A stretch of DNA of 64,000 bases from Sabulitectum sp964386635 (GTDB lineage: Bacteria > Fermentibacterota > Fermentibacteria > Fermentibacterales > JCC-6): positions 35,487-99,486 of the forward strand of contig CAYLRO010000005.1 in NCBI GenBank assembly GCA_964386635.1. The letters run 5' to 3'. Below the pieces are notes generated by a model. The model was not told where the DNA came from. It searched no databases and worked only from the letters and a program-made list of their open reading frames with translations. Below are positions 18,412-26,485 of the stretch, piece after piece (positions within the stretch are counted from its first letter, which is position 1; the number at the start of each line of letters is the position of its first letter). The translations under genes and the position numbers were made by a program.

Positions 18412-19306
18412 GGTCAGACAGGCGGCTCTCAGGGGGCTTCTTGTTAACCTGGGTCTGGTTGCCCTGAAAAGCATCACCGGATTTTCCACAGGCAGCAGGG
18501 CACTGATTGCCGATGCTGTTCACAGCCTTTCCGATCTCACTACTGATATTGCTGTTGTTGTAGGAGCCAGATACTGGAACAGGCCTCCTGATGAAAATCA
18601 TCCCCTGGGGCACCGCGGTATAGAAACCACTGTGAGCATGTTCATAGGGATAATGCTTCTGGCTGCCGGGGCGGGTATCGGGATTGATGCAGTTGTTTCC
18701 CTGGGGAAGAGAAGCACAATCTCCTCGCCCGGCATGGCGGCTGCTGTTGCTGCTTTTGTTTCCCTGGTTGTTAAGGTGATTCTCAGCAGGTGGACACTGA
18801 AAATGAGCCGAATAACAGGTTCTGTGGCACTTTCTGCCAATGCTGTTCATAACAGAAGCGATGCTCTGAGCTCAATACCGGTCCTTATTGCTGTATCCAT
18901 TTCCATGGTGAATGCGGAGCTTGCCTTTCTGGACTCTGTAGCCGGTGCTGTGGTTTCCATATTTGTTCTGCTTTCAGGATGGAAGGTACTGAAGCCTGGA
19001 TTGATGGAGATGACCAACACAGCTCCTCCTGCTGAGGTGCTTATCAGCATAAGAGAAACAGCTTTGTCAGTTGAAGGAGTTGAGGGTATTCATTCCCTTA
19101 GAGCAAGAAGGGAGACAGGAGGTCTTTTTGTTGACCTTCATGTGCAGCTTGCAGGGACTATGGAAGTCAGGGAAGGATTTTTCCTGTGCAGAAAAGTGGA
19201 AGAAGCCATCAGAAAAGCGGAACCATCCATCAGGGATGTTATTGCCAGAATTGAGCCTTCGGTCCCATGCGGTGATGCAGACAGATGTCCGGTGGACTGG
19301 AGTTGA
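18374..19306 (+). CDS. Cation diffusion facilitator (FieF/ZitB-like) transporter
   Basis: A 310-residue proton-coupled exporter of divalent metals (Zn, Fe, Mn or Co). There are six membrane segments between about residues 20 and 205. The metal site appears as ADAVHSLSDLTTD in TM2 (Asp-x3-His-x3-Asp) and HNRSDALSS in TM5. The C-terminal cytoplasmic domain (about 215-295) includes HSLRARRETGGLFVDLHVQL, with the His typical of the dimerising metallochaperone-like domain. It starts within the M20 gene (38-base overlap). Confidence 0.9.
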   Translation: MLNTSEEQQGTDKVRQAALRGLLVNLGLVALKSITGFSTGSRALIADAVHSLSDLTTDIAVVVGARYWNRPPDENHPLGHRGIETTVSMFIGIMLLAAGAGIGIDAVVSLGKRSTISSPGMAAAVAAFVSLVVKVILSRWTLKMSRITGSVALSANAVHNRSDALSSIPVLIAVSISMVNAELAFLDSVAGAVVSIFVLLSGWKVLKPGLMEMTNTAPPAEVLISIRETALSVEGVEGIHSLRARRETGGLFVDLHVQLAGTMEVREGFFLCRKVEEAIRKAEPSIRDVIARIEPSVPCGDADRCPVDWS

Positions 19307-19338
19307 TTTATATTGCTAATGAGGAAGAGAGGTGAATA

Positions 19339-19785
19339 ATGGAATTCAAAGTATGTAGTAGTGCTTTTAATCAGGGAGGATTCCTTCCGGAGTGGTATAA
19401 GGCAGACAATCTGAACTCTTCACCACCTCTGGGCTGGGCATGCCAGCCTGAAGGTACGGTTTCATTGGCGGTGGTGTGCAAATCAAATGAAAACAGGGTT
19501 CACTGGGTGTTGTGGAACATCCCCGGGACAGTGGATACCATTTACGGCAAGCTTCCCGGTGAGAGAGAACTCCCTGGAGGGCTGAGGCACGGTTTGAATG
19601 ATTTCGCTGAAATCGGTTGGACCGGACCTTCCAGGAAAGATCACGAGTTGCATCTGACAGTATACATGTTTGCTCTGGACTGCAAACTTCATAAGCCTGA
19701 AACTGACTTCACAGCTGCTGATCTTATGAGGGCCATGGACGGGCATATAATCGGGGAGGCCACACTTACCTGTGACTGTTCCTGA
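19339..19785 (+). CDS. YbhB/YbcL (PEBP) family protein
   Basis: A 148-residue phosphatidylethanolamine-binding-like protein. Family blocks are SPPLGW near the N-terminus, VHWVLWNIPG, and GWTGPSRKDHELHLTVYMFALD. Bacterial homologues are small cytoplasmic or periplasmic proteins of unclear role; no signal peptide is present here. The ATG has a GAGAGGTG site. The gene overlaps the following aminotransferase-like gene by 14 bases. Confidence 0.85.
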   Translation: MEFKVCSSAFNQGGFLPEWYKADNLNSSPPLGWACQPEGTVSLAVVCKSNENRVHWVLWNIPGTVDTIYGKLPGERELPGGLRHGLNDFAEIGWTGPSRKDHELHLTVYMFALDCKLHKPETDFTAADLMRAMDGHIIGEATLTCDCS

Positions 19786-20980
19786 ATGGTTCCCCGGGGG
19801 AAGTGATCTTGCCGGACACTGGCTCCTGGATGACAGTATCGTATTTCTGAATCACGGGTCTTTCGGCGCGTGCCCGGCTCAGGCTGTCGGATACAGGGAA
19901 ATGCTTCTTCGGCAGTCGGAACATGACCCCATGGAGTTTCTTCTCACAACTCATCAACCGGTGCTGGAACGGTGTCTTTCCAGGCTGGAGCAGTTTATCA
20001 ATGCTCCTGAATGCTCCATTGTAATGGTGGAGAATGCAACAACAGCGGTGAATACTGTTCTCAGGAATCTTCCCCCTGGAGAGGGCGATACTGTTCTGGT
20101 AACTGACCAGGAGTACTTTTCCTCAGCGAATGCTCTTGAAACAGTTGCCCGGGACAGGGGATTCAGAATAAAAAAAGTGGAACTTCCCTATCCGGTCCTC
20201 TCAGAAGATTCCATTCTGGAAAGATTCAGTGATGCCGTTGATCCTTCTGTCAGGTTTGCCCTTGTTGACCATATTGTCAGTTCAACCGGAATGGTTCTTC
20301 CCTTGAAGGGGATAGTTCACCTTCTGGCAGAGAAGGGTATCGAGACTGTGGTTGACGGTGCCCACGGCCCTGGTCAGGTGAATCTTGACATGAAAGAGCT
20401 TGGATGTCTTGCTTACACCGGGAACTGCCACAAGTGGCTCTGCAGTCCCCGGTCTGCAGCTCTTCTCTATGTCAGACCTGATTTTCAGAATGAATTCAGA
20501 CCTCTTGTTATCAGCCACCTTCCGGAAGAGTTCAATTCGTCTCTGTCCGATTTCCAGATCTATTTCAGATGGAACGGAACTCCTGATCCAACACCGGAAA
20601 TGACCATTCCCTTCACAATGGATCTGATGGAAAGTTTTCACCCTGAAGGCTGGGACGGAATAATGAGGCGCAACCGGGCTACTGTTCTGCAGGGGTGGAA
20701 GTTTCTCTGCGAAAAACTGAATGTGGAACCTCCATGTCCGGATTCCATGGTTGGTTCAATGGCCTCAGTTCCTCTGGAAGGCCTTGTTGAAACCGGGCCT
20801 GTGGATCTGCACTGGACCGACCCTCTTCAGAGAAGGCTGAAAGAAGAATTCAGCATCATTGTTCCAGTTACCAGTATTCGCAGTTGCAGTAACAGGTTGC
20901 TTCGTATTTCCGCACAGCTTTACAACAGTCCGGAGCAGTACACATACCTGACAGATTCTCTTCTGGATATATTCCGCTGA
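19772..20980 (+). CDS. Class V aminotransferase-fold PLP enzyme, isopenicillin-N-epimerase-like
   Basis: The 402-residue protein begins at GTG. The opening FLNHGSFGACP is characteristic of the isopenicillin N epimerase / selenocysteine lyase-like branch of class V PLP enzymes. DGAHGPGQ (cofactor aspartate) and the Schiff-base Lys221 in GNCHKWLCSP are present. It stands next to a second class V enzyme (cysteine-desulfurase family) and a DUF3343 protein, suggesting sulfur or selenium handling, but the reaction is not known. Confidence 0.78.
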   Translation: MTVPEWFPGGSDLAGHWLLDDSIVFLNHGSFGACPAQAVGYREMLLRQSEHDPMEFLLTTHQPVLERCLSRLEQFINAPECSIVMVENATTAVNTVLRNLPPGEGDTVLVTDQEYFSSANALETVARDRGFRIKKVELPYPVLSEDSILERFSDAVDPSVRFALVDHIVSSTGMVLPLKGIVHLLAEKGIETVVDGAHGPGQVNLDMKELGCLAYTGNCHKWLCSPRSAALLYVRPDFQNEFRPLVISHLPEEFNSSLSDFQIYFRWNGTPDPTPEMTIPFTMDLMESFHPEGWDGIMRRNRATVLQGWKFLCEKLNVEPPCPDSMVGSMASVPLEGLVETGPVDLHWTDPLQRRLKEEFSIIVPVTSIRSCSNRLLRISAQLYNSPEQYTYLTDSLLDIFR

Positions 20981-20996
20981 AGCGGAAGGAACCCAT

Positions 20997-22136
20997 TTGA
21001 TCTATCTTGACAACGCCTCCACATCATGGCCAAAACCTGATTGTGTAACAGAGGCTGTAACTGATTTCATAAGGAACATCGGGGCAAGTCCTGCCCGGGG
21101 CAACTGTACTGCAGCCATGGAAGCCATGGGGGTTGTGCTGGACTGCAGAGAAATCATTGCAGACTTCTTCGGATGCGGCAATCCGCTCAATGTAGTTTTC
21201 ACGCATAATGTTACCTGGGGTCTTAACACTGTTATGCATGGAATGCTCAGCGCAGGTGACAAAGTGGTGTCAACCACCATGGAGCACAATGCTGTAACAA
21301 GACCCCTGACCGACCTTAAAAACAAGGGTGTGAATGTTTCCTTTTCTCCCTGTGACTCTGCAGGCAATCTGGACCTGGACGCATTCCGTGAGAATGTCAA
21401 AGGTGCTGCACTGGCAGTGGTGAACCATGGTTCCAATGTGACGGGAACCGTTCAGGATGTTGAAAGCATTTCAAAGCTCTGCAGGGAGAACGGAACAGTT
21501 CTTCTTCTTGATGCAGCCCAGAGTGCCGGGATAGTTCCTGTAAGTCTTGCAGCCGGTGTTGACATCATCGCCTTTACAGGTCACAAAGGGCTTCTGGGGC
21601 TTCCGGGAACAGGGGGGCTTGTTTTCGCCGAAGGTTTCGATGTGGAAAAGGTGAAAACCCTGGCACAGGGCGGAACGGGAAGCCTTTCCGAGGAAACCAG
21701 ACAACCGGATTTCATGCCTGACAGATTTGAAGCAGGTACCATGAACGGTCCTGGTCTGGCGGGTCTTCTCGCAGGGGTTCAGTATATCAGCAATCTGGGT
21801 CTGGAAGAAATCTACAGAAGAAAGATGAAAACTGCAGGAGCGCTTGCTGAAGGAATTTCATCAATAAAGGGAGCCAGAGTCTACAAGCCTGATAAAGGAG
21901 AACCCTGGACAGCAGTGGTTTCTTTCACCATTGAGGAAGGGTGCACCGCATCCATAGCCCACTATCTATCTTCGGAACATGATATCTGCTGCCGGCACGG
22001 TTTTCACTGTGCATCCTGTGCCCATAGAACCATCGGAACATTTCCCGGAGGTACTGTAAGACTCAGCCCGGGGATCTTCACTGAGATGGAAGAAATAGAA
22101 AAAGCGGTTAAAGCCGTGAGGATGTGCTGTGAGTGA
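20997..22136 (+). CDS. Cysteine desulfurase family protein (TIGR01977-like)
   Basis: The 379-residue PLP enzyme starts at TTG with GGAAGGA upstream, and the protein opens IYLDNASTSWPKP, typical of TIGR01977. Lys197 in FTGHKGLLG binds PLP. The persulfide-carrying region reads RHGFHCASCAH, so a reactive cysteine is kept. Family members sit beside DUF3343 and selenium genes in many anaerobes. It may mobilise sulfur or selenium from cysteine or selenocysteine. It overlaps the DUF3343 gene by 8 bases. Confidence 0.85.
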   Translation: MIYLDNASTSWPKPDCVTEAVTDFIRNIGASPARGNCTAAMEAMGVVLDCREIIADFFGCGNPLNVVFTHNVTWGLNTVMHGMLSAGDKVVSTTMEHNAVTRPLTDLKNKGVNVSFSPCDSAGNLDLDAFRENVKGAALAVVNHGSNVTGTVQDVESISKLCRENGTVLLLDAAQSAGIVPVSLAAGVDIIAFTGHKGLLGLPGTGGLVFAEGFDVEKVKTLAQGGTGSLSEETRQPDFMPDRFEAGTMNGPGLAGLLAGVQYISNLGLEEIYRRKMKTAGALAEGISSIKGARVYKPDKGEPWTAVVSFTIEEGCTASIAHYLSSEHDICCRHGFHCASCAHRTIGTFPGGTVRLSPGIFTEMEEIEKAVKAVRMCCE

Positions 22137-22386
22137 TCACCTCTACATGATCTTTAAATCCATGACTCATGTCCTGGCTGCTGAGCGTGCCTCGAGAAAA
22201 CAGGGAGTTCCCTGCAGGATGGTGCCTATTCCCAGAAATCTCTCCACAGACTGCGGTATGTGCATTTCTCTGAAAACAGAGCATAAGGATGTATTTCTTG
22301 AAGCCATCAGGGAAAAGGGACTTGAGCCTGAGCGAATTGAAGAACACAAGGGACCCGGTCCGGGAAGCAGATGCTACTCCGGCTGA
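22129..22386 (+). CDS. DUF3343 putative Se/S carrier-like protein
   Basis: An 85-residue protein starting at GTG within the end of the desulfurase gene. It shows the small ferredoxin-like fold pattern of DUF3343: an N-terminal YMIFKSMTHVLAAE strand-helix, RMVPIPRNLSTDCGMC with two conserved cysteines, and a short C-terminal helix with LEPERI. Pfam describes the family as putative selenium/sulfur carriers. The CGMC cysteines could accept a persulfide or selenide from the partner desulfurase. Confidence 0.8.
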   Translation: MSDHLYMIFKSMTHVLAAERASRKQGVPCRMVPIPRNLSTDCGMCISLKTEHKDVFLEAIREKGLEPERIEEHKGPGPGSRCYSG

Positions 22387-22389
22387 TTG

Positions 22390-23247
22390 TCAGTCAAGGA
22401 ACATCAGCACCTTTTCTGAATCAGTAAACTCCTGAAGCTTGTCTATGGCCCTGTTCTTCAGCTGTCGCACTCTTTCCCTGCTGATACCCATTGTTCTGCC
22501 TATTTCAGCAAGTGTGTGCCTTCTGTTTGTACTGAGACCGAAGAAAAGGCTGATAATGGTCTTTTCCCTCATGTCCAGGGCTGTAAGCATCTCAAAAACA
22601 ATGTTCCTCAGTGAATCAACTGCTACTGCATCTTCAGGTGTCTCGTTACCCTCTGAAGCCATCATCTCCTGGAAAGTTTTATCACTGCCGTCGTAGACAG
22701 GTCTGTCCAGAGAAAGGTGTGTGCTGTGGATGGAAAGCATTCCCTCAATGTTCTTTCGGGGAACATCAAGTTTAGTGGCAATCTCGTTTGATGACGGTGC
22801 TCTTCCCAGAGAGTGTCCCAGTTCTCTGGTGGCACGACCCATTCTGTACAGTTCATTGACCCTGTTCAGGGGAAGGCGGACTATTCTTGAATTTTCTGCA
22901 AGCGTCTGAAGGATAGCCTGCCGTATCCACCACACTGCATATGTTATGAACCTGCATCCTCGGCTCTCGTCAAAACCCCTGGCAGCTCGGATCAGCCCCA
23001 CATTGCCCTCGCTGATAAGGTCTTCCAGGGCAACACCCTGATTTGCATACTGCTTGGCGATGCTCACAACAAATCGAAGATTGGCCTCAACCAGTATCTC
23101 CTGAGCCTTTGCATCGTTGTCCTTGATCCTGCGGGCCAGATCAGCCTCTTCCTCAGAGGTGAGCGATTGCTTGGACCCGATCTCCCTGAGATAAAGCTCA
23201 AGAGACTTTCCTTCAACTCTGCGGATACCCAAAATACCACAACCCAT
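22390..23247 (-). CDS. Sigma-70 family RNA polymerase sigma factor, short RpoD/SigA type
   Basis: A 285-residue sigma factor with regions 1.2 (LELYLREIGS), 2 (VEANLRFVVSIAKQYANQGV through FITYAVWWIRQAI), 3 and 4 (TLAEIGRTMGISRERVRQL). It lacks the long acidic region 1.1 of proteobacterial RpoD, like the primary sigma factor of Bacteroidetes and Chlorobi. The motifs in 2.4 and 4.2 are fully conserved, so it should read TTGACA/TATAAT promoters. Those found in this window fit. I chose ATG 23247; TTG 23253 is possible, and neither has a clear binding site. Confidence 0.92.
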   Translation of the reverse strand: MGCGILGIRRVEGKSLELYLREIGSKQSLTSEEEADLARRIKDNDAKAQEILVEANLRFVVSIAKQYANQGVALEDLISEGNVGLIRAARGFDESRGCRFITYAVWWIRQAILQTLAENSRIVRLPLNRVNELYRMGRATRELGHSLGRAPSSNEIATKLDVPRKNIEGMLSIHSTHLSLDRPVYDGSDKTFQEMMASEGNETPEDAVAVDSLRNIVFEMLTALDMREKTIISLFFGLSTNRRHTLAEIGRTMGISRERVRQLKNRAIDKLQEFTDSEKVLMFLD

Positions 23248-23253
23248 CGGCAA

Positions 23254-23612
23254 CTGGAGGTAGGAGAAGCTAAGTTATTACAATAGTGACCATTACTATC
23301 TGCAGAGAGAAATGATGATTGTCAAGTGCATTCACCGAAGATCGATCAGAGAGCCGGAAGGCCACTGAGTCATTCTTCAGTTTCTTCTGCGTCGGTGTTC
23401 AGATCATACGAAACTAAGGTTTCAAGGTCCGCTGCGGCTATTGTTTTCTCTTCATTCACAACAACCGATGCAAGGTGCGGCATTGTTCGTCAGCCTGCTT
23501 GTCAAGTCAGTTGATAATTTTCTCTCGTACTTATTGATAAGCTTGCCACAGATGTAACAGATGAGATAAGGAGTTTGTCATCAGGTAAACACAGAAAGGA
23601 AGAGAAATAATC
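23254..23612. other. 359-base gap between divergent genes; only a possible 37-codon ORF
   Basis: The gap lies between the sigma factor start and the propeller lipoprotein. On the minus strand a TTGACA (complement at 23320-23325) is the best -35 for the sigma gene but has a poor -10. An open frame of 37 codons on the minus strand (23370-23483) has a protein-like composition: VVVNEEKTIAAADLETL in the middle and an acidic end. It may be a small protein or a relic. I see no RNA gene or repeat here. Confidence 0.35.
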
Positions 23613-24731
23613 ATGTTAATAAAATCGCTGCCATTCTCTCTCGCTATCTTTTTCCTTATTGGATGCGGAGGTGAAACTGCAGAAGTTGATTCAGTATCAA
23701 CATCAGAAGAGTTTGTTGAATTGAACATAGTCGGAACTATTGGTGTGGAGCTGGGCGACAGCAATTATGTTCTCGGAGCAGTTCAGCAGATAGATCATGA
23801 TCTTGACGGAAACATCCTTGTTCTTGACCGCTCAGTGTGCTGTATAAGGGTTTACAACCCGAGTGGCGAGTTTATCAGACAGATATCCAACGAAGGCAGT
23901 GGTCCGGGAGAACTGCTCAACCCAATGTCTATGACAGTTGTTGGTGATGGAAGAGTCTTTGTTGAGAGCCCCTTCAATGGAGGTATGAATGCTTTTACAA
24001 CTGAAGGTGAATGGCTGGGGCTTGTTACACCATTTTATGCCAATGCTCCACTGGGCATATTTGGAGCAGACTCTAACTCTTACATTGCAATGAGAATTGA
24101 AGTGCTACCCAATGAGTCTGGCGATCTTATGGTTAAGGCTTTTATCGGCAGGTACGAAGAGGGTGAGGAGCCTGTTATCCGGTACTGGGTGTATGAATTC
24201 CCCTTTGATCGCAATAATTTAACGGGGCTTCTGCAGAATACCATGATGGGTCGTGTCTATATCGCAGACAGAAACGGTAATGTTTTTATAGCAGAGCTCA
24301 CAAGTGAGAAGTACCTTGTACAGGGTTTCAAACCTGATGGCGAGTTATTCTTCGAGGTCGAAAAGGATGTTGAAAGAGTAGAGAAAACGACTATTGAAAT
24401 CGAGGATGAGGAAATTTATGTTGTTGCATATATGGAAAGCATTGGAGCCCATGGAGTTGAAATGGGGTATAATGCCCATCCCTACAGGAACACTATCAGT
24501 GAAATAGAAGTTGACGGCGAAAACAGAATATGGGTCAGGCGAGGCACAGTTCTCGAGCCTGTGTTCGATGTTTACGACTTCAATGGTGAAAAGCTTTTCA
24601 CAGCAACTGTTCCGGATGCCGGGGATGATGCTGTTTTCTGGGACTTCAATATTGATGAACAGGGTATCGCTGCTTACTCCGTCAATCCTGCATTATACCA
24701 GCAGATTTACATACTGGAGCTGCCGGAGTAA
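23613..24731 (+). CDS. 6-bladed beta-propeller lipoprotein
   Basis: A 372-residue protein with a signal peptide and lipobox (FLIGC, Cys18). The body is built of NHL/6-bladed propeller repeats such as DLDGNILVLDRSVCCIRVYNPSG and DGENRIWVRRG, with the typical EGSGPGEL turn. Such lipoproteins are common in Bacteroidetes and relatives, usually with unknown binding partners. It probably sits on the cell surface or in the periplasm. Its codon use is looser and more AT-rich than that of the housekeeping genes. It stands alone. Confidence 0.75.
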   Translation: MLIKSLPFSLAIFFLIGCGGETAEVDSVSTSEEFVELNIVGTIGVELGDSNYVLGAVQQIDHDLDGNILVLDRSVCCIRVYNPSGEFIRQISNEGSGPGELLNPMSMTVVGDGRVFVESPFNGGMNAFTTEGEWLGLVTPFYANAPLGIFGADSNSYIAMRIEVLPNESGDLMVKAFIGRYEEGEEPVIRYWVYEFPFDRNNLTGLLQNTMMGRVYIADRNGNVFIAELTSEKYLVQGFKPDGELFFEVEKDVERVEKTTIEIEDEEIYVVAYMESIGAHGVEMGYNAHPYRNTISEIEVDGENRIWVRRGTVLEPVFDVYDFNGEKLFTATVPDAGDDAVFWDFNIDEQGIAAYSVNPALYQQIYILELPE

Positions 24732-24897
24732 GGTACGAAATCCACAGAAACAGGAAAAGCACACAGAAACTGTTTTACAGTAATAAGAAATGTGTTAAGA
24801 ATGTACCATTTATCTTGAACACTTTTCAGTTTGCTTAATGCGGATATAGTTCACTGTAAAATCTTGACAGTGAATTTGAAATCAGATGGAGCTTTAA

Positions 24898-24963
24898 GAA
24901 TACCTGCTCCGTGTGGAATCCGAGAGCATGGAAACCCTTACTAAGAAAGTTGTTGTAAGGTAA
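24898..24963 (+). pseudogene. Relic of a T9SS/FlgD-like C-terminal sorting domain (copy A)
   Basis: Reading from 24898 in frame gives a stretch with YLLRVES near its start and KKVVVR just before TAA 24961-24963. This is how T9SS type A or FlgD-like C-terminal domains end. The frame is closed by TAA at 24895-24897, so only the tail of a former gene remains. A second relic of the same kind ends at 28243. Confidence 0.5.
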
Positions 24964-24982
24964 ACAGCCTCACAAAAACAAA

Positions 24983-25008
24983 GCAGTCCCTGCAAATGCA
25001 GGGGCTGC
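24983..25008 (+). terminator. Hairpin, probable relic terminator (copy A)
   Basis: GCAGTCCCTGCA (24983-24994) can pair along its whole length with TGCAGGGGCTGC (24997-25008), with one G-T pair and AA between the arms. Only TTAAATT follows. It lies 20 bases after the relic stop codon, which suggests the transcription terminator of the lost gene. Confidence 0.5.
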
Positions 25009-25016
25009 TTAAATTC

Positions 25017-25045
25017 TGGCACGACATACGGACGCTTTCAGAACC
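25017..25045 (+). repeat. tRNA-3'-end-like boundary repeat, copy 1
   Basis: A 29-base sequence beginning TGGCACGAC and ending CGCTTTCAGAACC. It shares GACGCTTTCAGAACC and most other positions with copies 2 (26347) and 3 (28007). The start TGGCACG equals the complement of the tRNA-Arg 3' end (28320), and the order TGGCACG - GGA - TTC - GAACC is the same, so it may be a decayed tRNA 3' end. Confidence 0.6.
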
Positions 25046-25077
25046 TTAATTCTCATCTGATTCACCATTACCGTGTC

Positions 25078-25124
25078 TTGACGAATACTCAGAATAATGA
25101 GTAAATTAACTCAATGCACTGAGT
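25078..25124 (+). promoter_or_regulatory. Promoter with two tandem ACTCA-N6-TGAGT operators
   Basis: TTGACG (25078-25083) and TAAATT (25102-25107) are 18 bases apart and drive the ATPase gene at 25138. Two identical dyads, ACTCA-N6-TGAGT, lie at 25087-25102 and 25109-25124. Their starts are 22 bases apart, two helical turns, and they cover the spacer, the -10 and the start point. This is the layout of a repressor site with two dimers on the same face. Confidence 0.62.
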
Positions 25125-25137
25125 AGTAAGGAGAAGC

Positions 25138-26346
25138 ATGTTCAAAAGGCGTTCTTACAGTACACTGCTTTCAAGGCTGGGTGAACATCCAGGAAGAATA
25201 CAGGTGGTGGCCGGTCCCAGGCAGGTGGGGAAAACTACAATGGTTCACCAGGTGAAGCGGACTCTTGAGAAGGAGGGCAGGCGAGTGTTCTACTTCTCTG
25301 CAGACCTTCCTGCCCCTGGCGGTACTGAATGGATAGAATTGTGCTGGAACACAGCCAGGCTTGGAAACGCTGACGGGAGAGCCGTTATCATCCTGGACGA
25401 AGTGCAGAAGGTGCCGAACTGGTCCGAAGCGGTCAAGAGACTGTGGGACCAGGATAAGATGCGTTCTTCCTGTTTGTCCGTTGTTCTTCTTGGATCCTCA
25501 CCGCTTCTTATAAAATCCGGATTAACCGAAAGCCTGGCAGGCAGATTCGAGATCATTCGAATGAATCACTGGGATCTGTTTGAAATGAAGACGGCATTCG
25601 GCTACTCTCTGGACCAGTATCTTGCCTACGGAGGGTATCCCGGTGCGGCAGACCTCATTCAAGACTTTTCCAGGTTCAGAAGCTACATTCTGGATTCTCT
25701 GATTGAAACTTCAATTTCAAGAGATATCCTGATGATGAACAGAGTGGAGAAGCCGATTCTTCTCAGGAATCTTTTCATGCTTGCATGCAGGTATCCATGC
25801 GGTACTGTATCCTACACAAAAATGCTGGGACAGCTTCAGGATGCAGGTAACACAACCACCCTTGCCCATTATCTGAGTCTTCTTGAAAGTGCCGGTCTGA
25901 TTGCCGGTCTCAGGAAATACTCAGGCAGTGTTGTGCGGAAAAGGGGCTCCAGTCCGAAACTGCTTCCTCTGAATACTGCTCTGGCAACTGTTGTTACGGG
26001 ACTTGATGCAGAGGCTCTGGTCAGTTCCCCTGATATCAGAGGCAGGATCGCTGAAACCTCACTTGGAGGTTTTCTCTACAGGTGTGCTTCTGAAAATCCA
26101 GACTGTGAACTGGGATACTGGAGAGCTGGAGACAGCGAAGTTGATTTCGTCTTTACCAGCCGAGGAAGAGTATTCGGGATAGAGGGTTACAGTGGAGGCC
26201 GGGAACACACAAGGTCCGGAATGAATCAGTTCAGGAAAAAGTTTCCCGGTTCAAAAGCAATACTTGTTGGGAAGGGCGGTTTACCACTTGAAGAAGTTCT
26301 TTCCATGCAGCATTCTGAATTTCTGGAAGTTCTGAATAGAATCTAG
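25138..26346 (+). CDS. AAA_14 ATPase with DUF4143
   Basis: The 402-residue protein starts at ATG behind AAGGAG. The N-terminal AAA_14 domain has a Walker A motif GPRQVGKTT (about 26-34) and Walker B IILDEVQK (about 84-91). DUF4143 follows (about 200-400), with a C-terminal nuclease-like fold (DSEVDFVF, VEGYSGG-like) recalling restriction-endonuclease-type domains. These orphan ATPases are widespread in genomic islands and are proposed toxin or defence modules, but no function is established. A dedicated promoter with paired operators and flanking repeats makes it a self-contained module. Confidence 0.85.
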   Translation: MFKRRSYSTLLSRLGEHPGRIQVVAGPRQVGKTTMVHQVKRTLEKEGRRVFYFSADLPAPGGTEWIELCWNTARLGNADGRAVIILDEVQKVPNWSEAVKRLWDQDKMRSSCLSVVLLGSSPLLIKSGLTESLAGRFEIIRMNHWDLFEMKTAFGYSLDQYLAYGGYPGAADLIQDFSRFRSYILDSLIETSISRDILMMNRVEKPILLRNLFMLACRYPCGTVSYTKMLGQLQDAGNTTTLAHYLSLLESAGLIAGLRKYSGSVVRKRGSSPKLLPLNTALATVVTGLDAEALVSSPDIRGRIAETSLGGFLYRCASENPDCELGYWRAGDSEVDFVFTSRGRVFGIEGYSGGREHTRSGMNQFRKKFPGSKAILVGKGGLPLEEVLSMQHSEFLEVLNRI

Positions 26347-26376
26347 TGGCACACCATACCGGACGCTTTCAGAACC
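26347..26376 (+). repeat. tRNA-3'-end-like boundary repeat, copy 2
   Basis: A 30-base copy starting with the base after the ATPase stop codon. It begins TGGCACACCATACCGGA and ends CGCTTTCAGAACC. Against copy 3 it has 25 of 30 positions identical, and all five differences are transitions. Confidence 0.65.
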
Positions 26377-26416
26377 GGGAACTCCCAACACCTGATCAGA
26401 TTCTGAAGTTGTCAGT

Positions 26417-26469
26417 TTGACTTACTTGGAACATTCAGTGTATACTATGTCCAGACATGGTGGACATAG
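26417..26469 (+). promoter_or_regulatory. abiE promoter and palindromic operator
   Basis: TTGACT (26417-26422) and TATACT (26441-26446) are 18 bases apart, a strong sigma-70 promoter. A perfect 9-bp inverted repeat, CTATGTCCA (26445-26453) and TGGACATAG (26461-26469), covers the -10 end and the start point. AbiEi antitoxins are known to repress their own promoter by binding inverted repeats, so this is the likely operator. Confidence 0.72.
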
Positions 26470-26485
26470 ATGTAAGCAGGTGAGT

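Larger units (their letters stand above)
24732..25137. other. 406-base gap: relic sorting domain, hairpin, repeat and operators
   Basis: This gap is not empty: it holds a coding relic (24898-24963), a strong hairpin (24983-25008), repeat copy 1 (25017-25045) and the promoter/operator of the next gene (25078-25124), each listed separately. The first 150 bases show only a small ACTGT/ACAGT hairpin after the lipoprotein gene. Confidence 0.6.

Noticed and set aside
23326..23514. 62-codon plus-strand open frame
   Set aside because: No binding site, Ser/Arg-rich random-looking composition, and the opposite strand looks more protein-like.
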